This document shows positions 51,236-62,600 of a stretch of DNA of 64,000 nt, piece by piece (position 1 is the stretch's first letter; the number at the start of each line of letters is the position of its first letter). The notes beneath the pieces are model-generated. The model did not search any database, was not told the DNA's origin, and saw only the letters and a list, made by a program, of their open reading frames with translations. The DNA lies in contig NMRB01002003.1 of assembly GCA_002633025.1 (NCBI GenBank), forward strand, positions 41,725 through 105,724. The letters are read 5' to 3'. The stretch is from Notospermus geniculatus (taxonomy: Eukaryota; Nemertea; Pilidiophora; Heteronemertea; Lineidae). The translations under genes were made by a program, and so were the position numbers.

Positions 51236-54200
51236 ATGGAGCTTGATACAGCTGACACCAGTGACCAGGAGAGAGCTGATGTTGTCATTATTGGAGCTGG
51301 CATCAGTGGTAAATATAACAGTCACCTTCTTCAGAGTTCCCAGCCCCATATCTTCATCTTTTGACTAAGATTGTGGTCATGTCGATAGGTCTCCTGTTGA
51401 ATTCATTACCTTTTACTCCATGGAGGACAAGGAAGAGATGGCAAGGAGAGTTTGAGAGAAGAAGCTAACCAGGAAATCCTTTTTCAGGGTTGTGTGCTGC
51501 TAAACTTCTGAAGGAAGAAGGACTTGATGTTATTGTATTGGAAGCAAGGGACCGAGTTGGAGGAAGAACATACACAGTGAGGGTAAGTAATAAATGTGTA
51601 TAATAAACAGTTGAGTAAATATTCTGGGGCAAATAGCTGTTGTTTAGTTCTACATTGCCCCAGAATCTCAGGTCAGTTGCTGCCCTTTTCATTACTTTCC
51701 TTACAATGTTGTCACTGCTTCATGAAAGTGCTATGAATGAACTTGTCTTTCAGGATCCATCTTTTGGGTATGCAGACTTCGGTGGTGCATATGTTGGACC
51801 CACCCAGGACAGGCTCATCCGACTCGCTAAAGAGTTGAAGATTGAAATGTACAAAGTGGATGATAATGGGAAGACTGTTATGAATACTTGTGTGAGTTCT
51901 TGTCACCAGTTTTGTTCAGCGGTTCTGAATCTTTGAACTTATGTTTGGAGCAACCCTAGATGAGATTCTTTATTTGCTCTTGCAGAGAAACTTTGTCAGG
52001 TGACAAAGAGCGTGGACTTTGTGGTACACTGACTACCTTTTCTGATTTCCAGGCTGGTTGGTCCACGGTGGAGGGTATCCTTCCGAAAATCTACAATCCC
52101 ATTGTAATGCTGGACTTCATCAACACTGTCAGGACATTAGATGCCTTTGCTAAACAGGTAGAGGTTTCTTATTGAATCAGATGTCTTAACACTTACCGGT
52201 AGGTCTGAACTGTAGCCTGGGGCACTGCTACAATTATATGCTTTCAGGGCGAGATGGGGAAGGGACAGAACCTGTTTGGCTAAAGAAAAATCAGTAACCC
52301 AAATATATGGAAATACATGTATATATCGGTAGCACATTCTGTGTAGTATATTTCTGATGCAGTGTACGTGTAAACATGGATGTTTAACTAGCATGATCTG
52401 TTTGAAGTCATTGTAGCGTCTGCCTGTGATGTGGCAGAAGACCACCTCCCAGAAATGCCAGAAATGTTGTTTTAAACTGCTAGGCTTTACTTCATCAAAG
52501 TAGGCCTAACTTACCTCTGTAATTTGAGTATTTGACTTTGTAGGTTCCTCTTGAAGCACCATGGGATGCGCCACGAGCAAAGGAATGGGACTCCATGACG
52601 GTGGCACAGTTTGCAGAAAAGTTCTGCTGGACAAAGTATAGCTGTACTTCCACCTATTAAATCCCCACGTTTTTTGCACTTCCACCTTTGAATTGCCGTG
52701 TTTAAATAGACCCGTGTCTATTAGCCCCATCGAGCTCCATGGGGCTAATTTAAACACGGGTTGAACACAGGTTTTTCTGATAGGTGGAAGTGGAATAGAC
52801 ACGGCAGTCACTAGTTTGAGACCCAGCGACAGAGACCACTCTCTAAACCTATCATTAGTATTTGGCGGTCTTTCTGACTAACACTAACAGTTAGGCCTAC
52901 CCGTTAATCACGTGACCATGCCACATCCAGTTCAGACGTCATTCCTCAGTTGACACCAGACACTCATTGGAGCAGGACGGTGGCTCGTGAGTGCTCTAGA
53001 CACGACGACCACGTGTTCCTCTTATCACATCTTGCATGCATCATACACATACATATATGGTCTCAGCTAATCCCCCACAGGAAGATTAAGGAGGAACCGC
53101 AATGCATCTGGAGAAATAAGACATGATATCCAGACAGAATATAGCAATACACTGGCATCTGTTGCTGGGTCTATAATCCAAACCTCAGATAGTTTTTATA
53201 GGTGGAAGTGCTCTCCAGGTTTTTTGACACTCGGCAAAGACACAGGTTTCGAAAAAAAACATGGGGTTTTAGAATAGGTGGAAGTACAGCTTATGTGATG
53301 TACATCTCTGAAAGCAGTTCAAAATTAATTTGCTATCATAGTTGGGATTCTTTGGTATTTGTCTCAACTCCCTCTTGCAGTTGACTTGGTATTTAGAAGC
53401 ATGTAAAGTTCCGACCACCGGTACATTTTGGTTGTTTTGTCCCATTGGAGATTGAAACATTTCTTTGTAGGGGGGGGGGGGGACATGAAGTCTCCTTGCT
53501 TTACCTCTTGTGGTATTTGCACAGTGGTGGCAGTTACAAAAGGCTGCTTTACACAGAGAATGGTGCACAGGTAAACGCGTTGGACTCTATTTCTTGCTTC
53601 CCGCTTTCCAGATTCACAAAAGACCTGGTCACACTCATGCACCAATCTCTAAATTGCTGTGAACCTTGGAAAGCCTCCTTTCTCTATTTTCTATGGGCAC
53701 TCCGTGCCGGCAATGGACCCATTCTGCAACACGTGGAGATTGAAAATGGCTGCTTTGTATATGTATAAATTAATCCAGATTCTAAGTTGATCCTATTGTC
53801 ATATTTTCATCGTCTTTCTCTACCATGACGATGTAGGTACCGTCGTTTGCTTGGCGTCCGTCATGGGGGTTTCCTCCGTGATTATCATGGACTGTCGTTG
53901 GGGATAGCTGAGACCATGTATAACGTGTTCACCGAAACAATGTTGAACAAGTACAGAATCAGTCCGAAGAGAATATCTCGTTGACTCCTTTTATTCTTAG
54001 TATCCAAGAACAAGATACAAATACAGTCTGGAGGAACACATAAACTATGGTGAACCAGAATGGAGCACGTGGCATTCGTGTCAGAGCACTCACAAGCTAG
54101 CGTGTTGCTTCAATGAGCACCTGGTCTCAACTGATGAATGACTTCTAAACTGGACGTGACCTGATCACATGACTAAATGCTATTGATCAGAAGGACCGCC

Positions 54201-57200
54201 CAATGCTGATGATAGGTTTAGGGAGTGGTCCCTGTCTTTGATCTTACAACAAACGATAACTAATTTCAACATAACACTATAGTATAGGTGACCTACCAAA
54301 CCCTTGATTTAGATTTTGAATCTATGGGTGTCTCAGAGTGTGCATCTTAAGCCTTGCGTGTAGCGCTTAAAAACCACACCTGCTTGGACAGCCAGATTGT
54401 CCTGCATTGTGTTCATCACTCTAGTTTTCCTTCTCCATCCGTAGTCATTTCCTCGGCTTCTAAATATCTTCTCTGATCTTGCCTCTCTGGATTCTCACAT
54501 TTTCTGTCGTAATTCTGTCGTCTTCATTCAATTTTCTCAGGTCAAGCTGCATGATTTTGTAGTATAAGGAAGTAGAGTTTAGTTGAATGTCCCACACAGG
54601 GACTCTGTGGAGGAAGTGTTGTGAGTAAGCCCCGCGCATGACCTAGATGCGCCACGAGGAGACCTGAGGTTCCATTGAGGGGAGGTGGTTAACCAGGGTT
54701 CTAGCCAGAAATTTTTCCAAACAGGGTGGGATGACTGCATTTTCCTATGATTTTAAGGCCCTAGATTTTCAAACACGGTGGGAGTGAAATTCAAACAGGG
54801 TGGTGTAATAGAAAATGCATTGCATTGCATTTTTAAACAGGGTGGTATATGTAAATTTGAACAGGGTGGTAAAATGACCTCAGAATTTTGAAAGGTGGCA
54901 CTGCCCTGTGAAAGTATTCTGGCTAGAACACTGTTAACGCGATGTACGACTTAAGAAATAAAGGAATAAAACACCTGTCGTGGGTGCATCGACCCACCTT
55001 ATATGTCTCGCTTCTATTTGCTTTTGGACCCCTCCTCCCAAAGCTACGAGACCATTTATATCTTGCAGATTTGCACGTGACACCCTGCGGCTGTTTTTCG
55101 TTTGTATCTTAACCAATGACTTGTATGAAATATCATTGCTGTATGCATTGTGGTATATCAAGTCCGGTGGTGGGATGCAGCGACTGAGCGAAAATGAAAA
55201 TGGTGCTCAGGTAAGGGATAAAATCAACACAGTGAACATCTGTGTTGATGTGGTCCTGCTCTCCGCAACCAATGATTTTTTTTCAGGATTGGCCAGAAAT
55301 TGCATCACAGGTTTTTCGCCTGTGGTTACCCCTGCAAATAATGATCCTGCATCTGCCTCGAGCTGTCAGTTTCTTTTCCATTTTCGAAATATTGAATTGA
55401 GACATAAGATTCCACTGATATGGCTGACATTCAAGTCACTAAGATCACAGGTTTCAATGGGACATTGAAGAGAGTCCTTTGACCGCTGTCGTTCAGTACA
55501 TCCAGTTGTATTACCAGAGGGTAACTTGTAAGTTGCACAATTTCTTTTTGTAGGAGAGAAAGTTTGTTGGTGGGTCGCAACAAATCTCGGAAAAAATAGC
55601 CGAAATTCTGGGTGACCGGGTGAAGCTATCGAATCCGGTGGTGAAGATTGATCAAACTGGAAAGGAGGCGGTGATTACAACTGAACAAGGACAAAAATAT
55701 GTTGTAAGTTCTCTATTGCAATCTCGGTGACATAGTCAGATTCCTTTTTATACCCTAAACACTTTTGCTGAAACCATGTCATTGTTTCAGGCACCTCACG
55801 TGATAAGTGCTGTACCGATAGCTCTCCTCAATAAGATCCAATTCCGCCCATCTCTGCCGGCTGCTAAGATCCAGCTGTATCTATGCGCATGCCGATGGGT
55901 TGCGTCATCAAGACACACATGTTTTATGAGAAGCAGCATTGGAAGGAAAAAGGTTTGTATTTGTTAGATTTCCCACGCCCTTTTTCTAATCGTTATTAGT
56001 TTTCCCTCCGATAGCTTCCTCAGCTTTGATCTGAGGTGTTGAATTTCTCACCACCAGATTTTTGGCGTGTCAGCTAAACGTGGCTTTAGGATGGTAACAT
56101 AATGTACAGTTGACTCTGATGGTTACATATATCAATTGTAACATTTCTGGTTTAGGCTTCAGTGGAATAATGTCCTCCACGTCTGGCCCAGTCGCTCTCT
56201 GTTACAATGACACGAAACCCGATGGTTCATTTCCTTGCATCATGGGATTCGTTTTGTCCGACAAATCACGGGAGTTTGTATCACTGTCAAAGGATGAGAG
56301 GTAAGAAATGAAAACAACCATTTCTCAGCCTCTCAACAATAAACGGTGAGTTTTTGAGAGTTTTTGGACAAGAAGTTTCCACACCAAAGTTTATTGAGAA
56401 TGTCATGATTTCAGGAAACGTCGACTGACTGATCACTATGCAAAGATGTTCAAGATGGAGGAGATGCGCCATCCAGTTGGATACGAGGAAATGAACTGGA
56501 TGGAAGAAGAGTACAGCGGGGGATGTTATGTTGGTGTTATGCCGCCTGGTATTCTCACCACGTTTGGACCGTAAGTAGCTTGAATTTGATGGCAGTTTCT
56601 GTGCAAGAGATGTATCCTTGAATTGGGTATAAGAATGAACATCTTTATGGGAGAGAGGGCACCATGTATGTCGTCCCATTTCCTATCTGTACAGGTTTTA
56701 TTCCCAAAAAGGTGTCTTCATATCTCCTCCCATTTCAGAATGTTGAGAGAACCTGTAGGGAACGTGCATTTTGCCGGGACAGAAACAGCCTCGGTCTGGG
56801 CAGGATACATGGATGGTGCGGTACAAGCTGGAGAAAGGGCAGCCAGAGAGGTAAAAACAGGGTCTATACATCAGCCTTGTGTCCTTTGGTCAAAGTGAAA
56901 CCTCTGCCTTGTGTGGATGGAGTGTTACCTTTGTCTTCAATGGGTAGAGTGTGTGGATTCCTTTCTGGTGCTGAACCTTTTGTAGAGTACTATGGCCAGC
57001 AAAATGGGTCCAGATCGCAAACGGCTCCAAACATTCAGGAATTTCTACATAGACGCTTGTGATCCATCCTCCTTTCTTTCCTAGATCCTCCACAAACTTG
57101 GCCGCATCTCCTTGGAAGAAGTCTGGCAAGAGGAGCCACCTTCCGTCGATGTCCCACCTACACCCATCACCGAACTTGCCATGATGAAGTTCTTGCCGTC

Positions 57201-57300
57201 TGTGGGTGCCAATGTTAAGTTCTTCAGTGTTATACTGGGGTCTTTTTCTGTGTGGCTTTTCCTCAAGTTCTTTGATGTCACTTTCAAAGGCTTCTGGTAA
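51236..57300 (+). CDS. Monoamine oxidase, tandem gene 1 (frame broken in exon 8)
   Basis: Flavin monoamine oxidase, 12 exon positions: 51236-51308, 51488-51582, 51754-51891, 52053-52157, 52544-52635, alternative exon 6 (53471-53570 or 55069-55210), 55554-55703, 55791-55952, 56156-56300, 56415-56570, 56739-56850, 57085-57300. Features: [12 protein letters not shown]-binding loop, [17 protein letters not shown], covalent-FAD cysteine in YSGGCY, aromatic cage Tyr of SGGCY and of [17 protein letters not shown], and a C-terminal membrane anchor ending DVTFKGFW, as in outer-mitochondrial-membrane MAO. Without the break it would be 527 residues, equal to human MAO-A. Exon 8 has 2 extra bases relative to gene 2 (near 55866-55885), shifting the frame: a pseudogene in progress or a sequence error. 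It is also marked by a transposon at the exon 5 donor. Confidence 0.88.
52640..53291. mobile_element. 652-bp foldback transposon at an MAO splice donor
   Basis: Ends AGCTGTACTTCCACCTATT and AATAGGTGGAAGTACAGCT are perfect inverses; flanked by TAT (52637-52639 and 53292-53294). MAO gene 2 has the uninterrupted site AAAGTATGTGA. A nested inverted repeat (around CCCGTGTCTATTAGCCCCAT) sits inside. It inserted after the fourth base of intron 5, turning the donor GTATGT into GTATAG. Confidence 0.88.
53471..53570 (+). CDS. MAO gene 1 exon 6a, shortened with poly-G
   Basis: Alternative exon 6 homologous to 61933-62074 but 42 nt shorter: after an acceptor TTTGTAG come 12 G then ACATGAAGTC. Reading frame is kept (four glycines, then [20 protein letters not shown]). 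Compared with gene 2 it lacks the 15 residues before HEV, which line the entrance cavity in human MAO. Probably damaged by a deletion; the G run may also be a sequencing problem. Confidence 0.6.
54698..54929 (-). mobile_element. TIR element with GTTCTAGCC ends (inverted copy)
   Basis: Starts GTTCTAGCCAGAA and ends TTCTGGCTAGAAC; the inside is the reverse complement of the copy at 19185-19417, with the same repeated AACAGGGTGG words. In the intron between exons 6a and 6b of MAO gene 1. Confidence 0.75.
55069..55210 (+). CDS. MAO gene 1 exon 6b
   Basis: 142 nt, begins with one base completing a Lys codon and ends GCTCAG before GTAAGG. Encodes [19 protein letters not shown] then [16 protein letters not shown] and [10 protein letters not shown]. 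Collinear with human MAO-B residues of the substrate cavity; the position of gate Ile199 is Ser here and Gln206 is kept. Confidence 0.88.
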
Positions 57301-57502
57301 AAATCTTTACTGATGTAATACCGGTACTTCTGATATTGTTTTGTGTCTTTAGGCACCTGCATTGTCAGGGTCTAGCTCTGTACCCTATCCTACAATGATA
57401 TAATGTGCTAGCTAGCTTTGAGTATCTTAAGATGGCCTCTTCCGTACTTACCAGGGGCAATAATGCTTTGGCTTCGGCGCTGACAGAAAATCAAAATATA
57501 CA

Positions 57503-57626
57503 GGGTCGTATTCATAAAGCGGTTCTATCGTTAGAATTGTCTTAGGCCGGTTCCAAGTGAGGTGGTTGACCATACTTGAAACCGGCCTACGGTTCTAATG
57601 ACAGAACCGCTTTATGAATACGACCC
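57503..57626. mobile_element. Foldback element, GGGTC-GTATTC family
   Basis: Starts GGGTCGTATTCATAAAGCGG and ends CCGCTTTATGAATACGACCC, arms with GGCCGGTT/AACCGGCC inside. The stem sequence differs from the other members, but the outer eight bases follow the same pattern. Confidence 0.75.
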
Positions 57627-58513
57627 AAAATGTGCTAGTTATCGTAATGTGATTTTGTACAGGAACTATGAACATAAAACATTCATGGCCTGTCCAGTTC
57701 TTATATTTTATATAGTATTATGTTTGCATTTTGTCTATATTTCAATGAATAATTGTTTGCCAGAGAACCTCTTTCAACTCACAGGGAATCTATTGGCCGA
57801 ATAAGGCAGACTAAGTCTTTATATGAGTAAAGGTTCCATGTCAGTTTCTCATTGAAAGGATTAGTATTGTTCAGGTCCTGCCACTGATTGGCAGTTGAGT
57901 TAAGTCCTATGTAATTGTGGTTACATAGGCTTTCACAATCACAGGAACACAGGTGCCATGTTAGTTTCTCATCAGTCCAGTACTGCTATTGGTTGGTAAT
58001 TTAATTCTTTGCTAATTGTGGTTACATAAGCATGTGCATGGGTAGAGTGTAGGGTTCTTTTACTGAACACAAGATGCTTGGATTTGGAGCACTAAGTTTT
58101 CTATTTTAATTTTCCTTTTTTCTTCCAAGAAAAAGATGCAATTTTACTGAAGCAGTCTCTGATCAGATTTCAAGTGTTATTTGAGAAGCTTTAGGCCTCC
58201 CATCAGCCATGCCAACTTACTGAAGTACAGTAGGCGTAGAGATCACACAGGAAGGCTTGACATGCTTGAAGGAAGTCTTTGAGGGTGGAATGACAAAAGG
58301 GTTGCCTGTCCAGTTCTTATATTTTATATAATATTATGCTTGCATTTATTGTCTATATTTTAATGAATAATTGTGATATCTTCCACATCTTAATTAGCAC
58401 GATCTATTTCCAAGAAGAATAACGATAGCCTACCGGTGTGTTTTTGTCATACTCAATATAAATTCTTTTGAACAATTCTACACTTGTTTCTTGTTTCTTT
58501 TAGTCACCTCTTT

Positions 58514-59188
58514 GGTTTTGGCACAGAAAGTCGTTTCAGATGTGACATTGAATTGTCCTCGGGCTTTTGATAAAAAACAACAGTAAATATCAGTTACGAA
58601 ATATTTGCCAATGAATTGGGGGACCGAGTCGGTGTCATCACCAGAACTCTCGAAAAAAGGATGTGAAGATTTGATATTTATTAATCACATGGCAAAAACA
58701 GCCCATTTTCCACCACAGCATGCCAAATAAGCATGCTGCCTACTTTGTTTACCAACTGTCAATTATGTCTTCACAGATGATTGACAGCTGCAGGAAGGCG
58801 TTGCCGTCAGCTGCTGCCGTCTGCTGGAAAGTGAAGTAACTACAAAATGTGTGGTTATATTACTGTTGTAACACTTCATTGTTTGAATTATGGTAAATAA
58901 AGGAAAAACAGACAACGGAGAGTGATTTTTAGGGTGTTTTATCAATTTTTATCTCACCCAGGGAACTCATTTCCAAATATTTAGCAAACCTGGGTCATTC
59001 AATTTATCAACGATTAGCGAAATTGTTACCTTGGCTGTACAATTTCCCGTATCAAAATCGCATGAAACATGCATGACATGTCATTCATGTCATTGGTTTT
59101 GGCACAGAAAGTCGTTTCAGATGTGGCATTGAATTGTCCTCGGGCTTTTGATAAAAAACAACAGTAAATATCAGTTACGAAATATTTG
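58514..59188. repeat. Direct repeat pair of 94 bp
   Basis: GGTTTTGGCACAGAAAGTCG through CAGTTACGAAATATTTG at 58514-58607 recurs almost exactly at 59095-59188. Confidence 0.8.
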
Positions 59189-59665
59189 ACATGTCATGCA
59201 TGTCATGATGTGAAAGACATGAAATGTGAAAGAAAGACACACATCAACATGAACTAGGAAAAGCATAGGCCCTAGGCCCTAACACAAACAAATACTTTTG
59301 TCCCTTTTCATGTAGTCAATGACAATGTTCATCAGCAGATCAGATTGCTTCCAGCTTCCCCGCAAAAGTGAGCTGGGAATAGCTGCATACACACGATGAC
59401 GATAGGCCTACATAGTCCATCCATTTGAAAAAAAATGACCTAATTTGGGCACTTTTTTAGAGTTTAATTTGAGCACCTTGCCAAATTATTTCCCCTTTAA
59501 ACGGTGCAATCAGTATGTAAATAAATTGAGAGGTCTGACACCATGACACAGATTTAGCCTAGGCCTAAAACAAAATATAATCATGTACCAATAATTATTA
59601 TTTCATTTCAGTTAGAACTGTGAAAGACTAAATCATATGGAGCATACGCTCTGAAAAAACCAAAG

Positions 59666-62600
59666 ATGGAGCTTGATACAGCTGACACCAGTGACCAGGA
59701 GAGAGCTGATGTTGTCATTATTGGAGCTGGCATCAGTGGTAAATATAACAGTCACCTTCTTCAGAGTTCCCAGCCCCCATATCTTCATCTTTTGACTAAG
59801 ATTGCGGTCATGTCGATAGGTCTCCTGTTGAATTCATTCCCTTTTACTCTATGGAGGACAAGGAAGAGATGGCAAGGAGAGTTTGAGAGAAGAAGCTAAC
59901 CAGGAAATCCTTTTTCAGGGTTGTGTGCTGCTAAACTTCTGAAGGAAGAAGGACTTGATGTTATTGTATTGGAAGCAAGGGAGCGAGTTGGAGGAAGAAC
60001 ATACACAGTGAGGGTAAATACATGAGCAGAAAATGATTGTTTTATAATAAACAGCAGAGTAAATATTCTGGGGCAAATAGCTGTTGTTTAGTTCTACCTT
60101 GGAGGAAAATTCCTTCAAGGTTCTACATTGTCCCAGAATCTCATGTCAGTTCCTGTGCTTTTCATTACTTTCTTTACAATGTTGTCACTACTTCATGAAA
60201 ATGAACTTGTCTTTCAGGATCCGTCTTTTGGGTATGCAGACTTCGGTGGTGCATATGTTGGACCCACCCAGGACCGGATCATACGACTCGCTAAAGAGTT
60301 GAAGATCAAAATGTACAAAGTGGATGATAATGGGAAGACTGTTGTGAATACTTGTGTGAGTTCTTCTACTCTTGTTCTTTCTGTCACCAGTTTTGTTCAG
60401 CGGTTCTGAATCTTTGAACTTATGTTTGGAGCAACCCTAGATGAGGTTCTTCATTTGCTCTTGCATAGAAACATTGTCAGGTGCACAGGCCCGGACAAAG
60501 AGCGTGGACTTTCTGATACACTGACTACCTTTTCTGATTTCCAGGCTGGTTGGTCCACGGTACAGGGTACCATTCCTAAAATCTACAATCCCATTGTAAT
60601 GCTTGACTTCTCCAACACTATTAGGACATTAGATGCATTTGCTAAACAGGTAGAGACTATGAAGTCATTGTTTCTTATTGAATCAGATGTCTCAACACTT
60701 AGGTCTCAACTGTCGCCTGGGCAGTGCCACAATTATACGCCTTCATGGCGAGATGGGGAAGGGACAGAAGCTGTTTGGCTAAAGAAAAATAAGTAACCCA
60801 AATAGGGTACATGGAAATACATATAGCACATTCTGTGTTGTGTATTTCTGATGCAGTGTACGTGTACTTAAATGTTTAACTAGCATGGTCTGTTTGAAGT
60901 CATCGTAGTGTCCACCTGTGGCGGAAGACCACCTCCTGAAAATATAATTCTAAACCAGGAGGCCTCGTTTCATCAAAGTGTTAATTTGAGTATTTGACTT
61001 TTGTAGGTTCCTCTTGAAGCACCATGGGATGCGCCACGAGCAAAGGAATGGGACTCCATGACGGTGGCACAGTTTGCAGAACAGTTTTGCTGGACAAAGT
61101 ATGTGACATAAAGTATGATTCACCCTAACTTCAACATGTGCAAAGTGCCAGGCCTGTGCAACAAACACCACAAGTGAACGCAATGATTAAACCACAAACC
61201 ACAGCCATTCTCTAACACTGCGATACCCCTTACATTTATGTAGGCCTACATCTCCTATATCAAACCTACATTAGGTCTAGAAATTGAATATCAGGTGAGC
61301 GCCAGGCCCATGGGCTTCTTGTTAGTTGACTGATCACAATCTTGGATTTGCTATAGGCTCATGGAAAGTAAACCAAGTTTCCCTAACATCTAGATAACTG
61401 CGACATGGATTATTTACCACTGATCTGTGCACATTTCCAAGCTTGGCACTTTGCCCGTGTTGAAGTTGGGGTGAATTATACTTTACATCTCTGGAAACAA
61501 TCCAAAACTAATTTGCTATCAGAGTTGGGGTTCTTTGGTATTAGTCTCAGTTCCCTCTTGCAGTTGATTTGGTATGAAAAGCATATGTTCCGGTACAAGG
61601 CTGACAACATTTTGGTTGTTTTTGTGTCACTGGAGATTGAAACATTTCTTTTTAAGGCCTGGGGCCATATTTATGAAGCCTTCGCAACTTTGCGTTCACA
61701 CAAATCTATTGTTTGGCTGCACATGCCCTATTGTTCACTAACTGCCTTACAATAAATTTGCGCGAACGGAAAGTTGCGAAGGCTTCATAAATATGGCCCC
61801 TGGTTCTCTGCTTGCAGAGCTCTAAACAACTCTGCTGTTCCCTCTTGCACGTCTTTCATCTCGGCCGCTTAATGTTACCGTTACCGTTTCCTGTTCCATG
61901 TCTATGCCACCTGTACATGTAATTTCTTACAGAATGGCAAAAGAGGACCTTTCATTGCTTACTAAGGGGATATTGACCTCAGGAGCACATGAAGTCTCCT
62001 TGCTTTACCTCTTGTGGTTTTTGCACAGTGGTGGCAGTTACGAAAGGCTGCTTTTCACAGAGAATGGTGCACAGGTAAAGACATTGGACTCTATCTCTAG
62101 CTTCCCGCTTTCCAGATTCACTAAAGACCTGGTCACATTCATGCACCAATCTCTAAATTGCTGTGAACCTTGGGAAGCCTCCTTTCTCTGTTTTCTATGG
62201 GCACTCCGTGCCGGCAGTGGACCCATTCTGCAACATGTGGAAAATGGCTGCTTGGTACATACATAAATTCATCCAGATTCTAAGTTGATCCTATCGTGTA
62301 GGCGAACTACCTGACCCTCGTTTTAGAGTTTGAATAGACAAATTCCAAGTTCTGCGCACTTCCGCCGAAATAGCAACAAGAACCTCAATCTGAAACCAGG
62401 TGACGTGACGCAATCCGTGATTCAGCAATGGTCAAGTCTGACGTAACGTCGTCCACGTCACTGTCGTGGGGGTTCTCTGCGTCACGTCATTCAGTTTCAG
62501 ACCGAGGTTCTTGTTGCTATTTCGGCGGAAGTGCGCAGATCTTTCCCGTTTACGTCAATTTGGGATTTGTCTATTGGTGGGTGGGTGTATCCTAAGCCTT

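Larger units (their letters stand above)
57301..59610. other. Spacer between the two MAO genes
   Basis: No gene is supported. It holds a foldback element (57503-57626) and two pairs of direct repeats: 57688-57756 with 58305-58374, and 58514-58607 with 59095-59188 (both about 70-95 bp, highly similar). An AATAAA near 58896 is a possible poly(A) site for gene 1. From about 59540 the sequence resembles the stretch just before gene 1, marking the left edge of the tandem duplication. Confidence 0.6.

Noticed and set aside
53445-53768. 107-codon open frame in MAO gene 1
   Set aside because: Only its middle part (53471-53570) is exon 6a; the rest is intron that stays open by chance.
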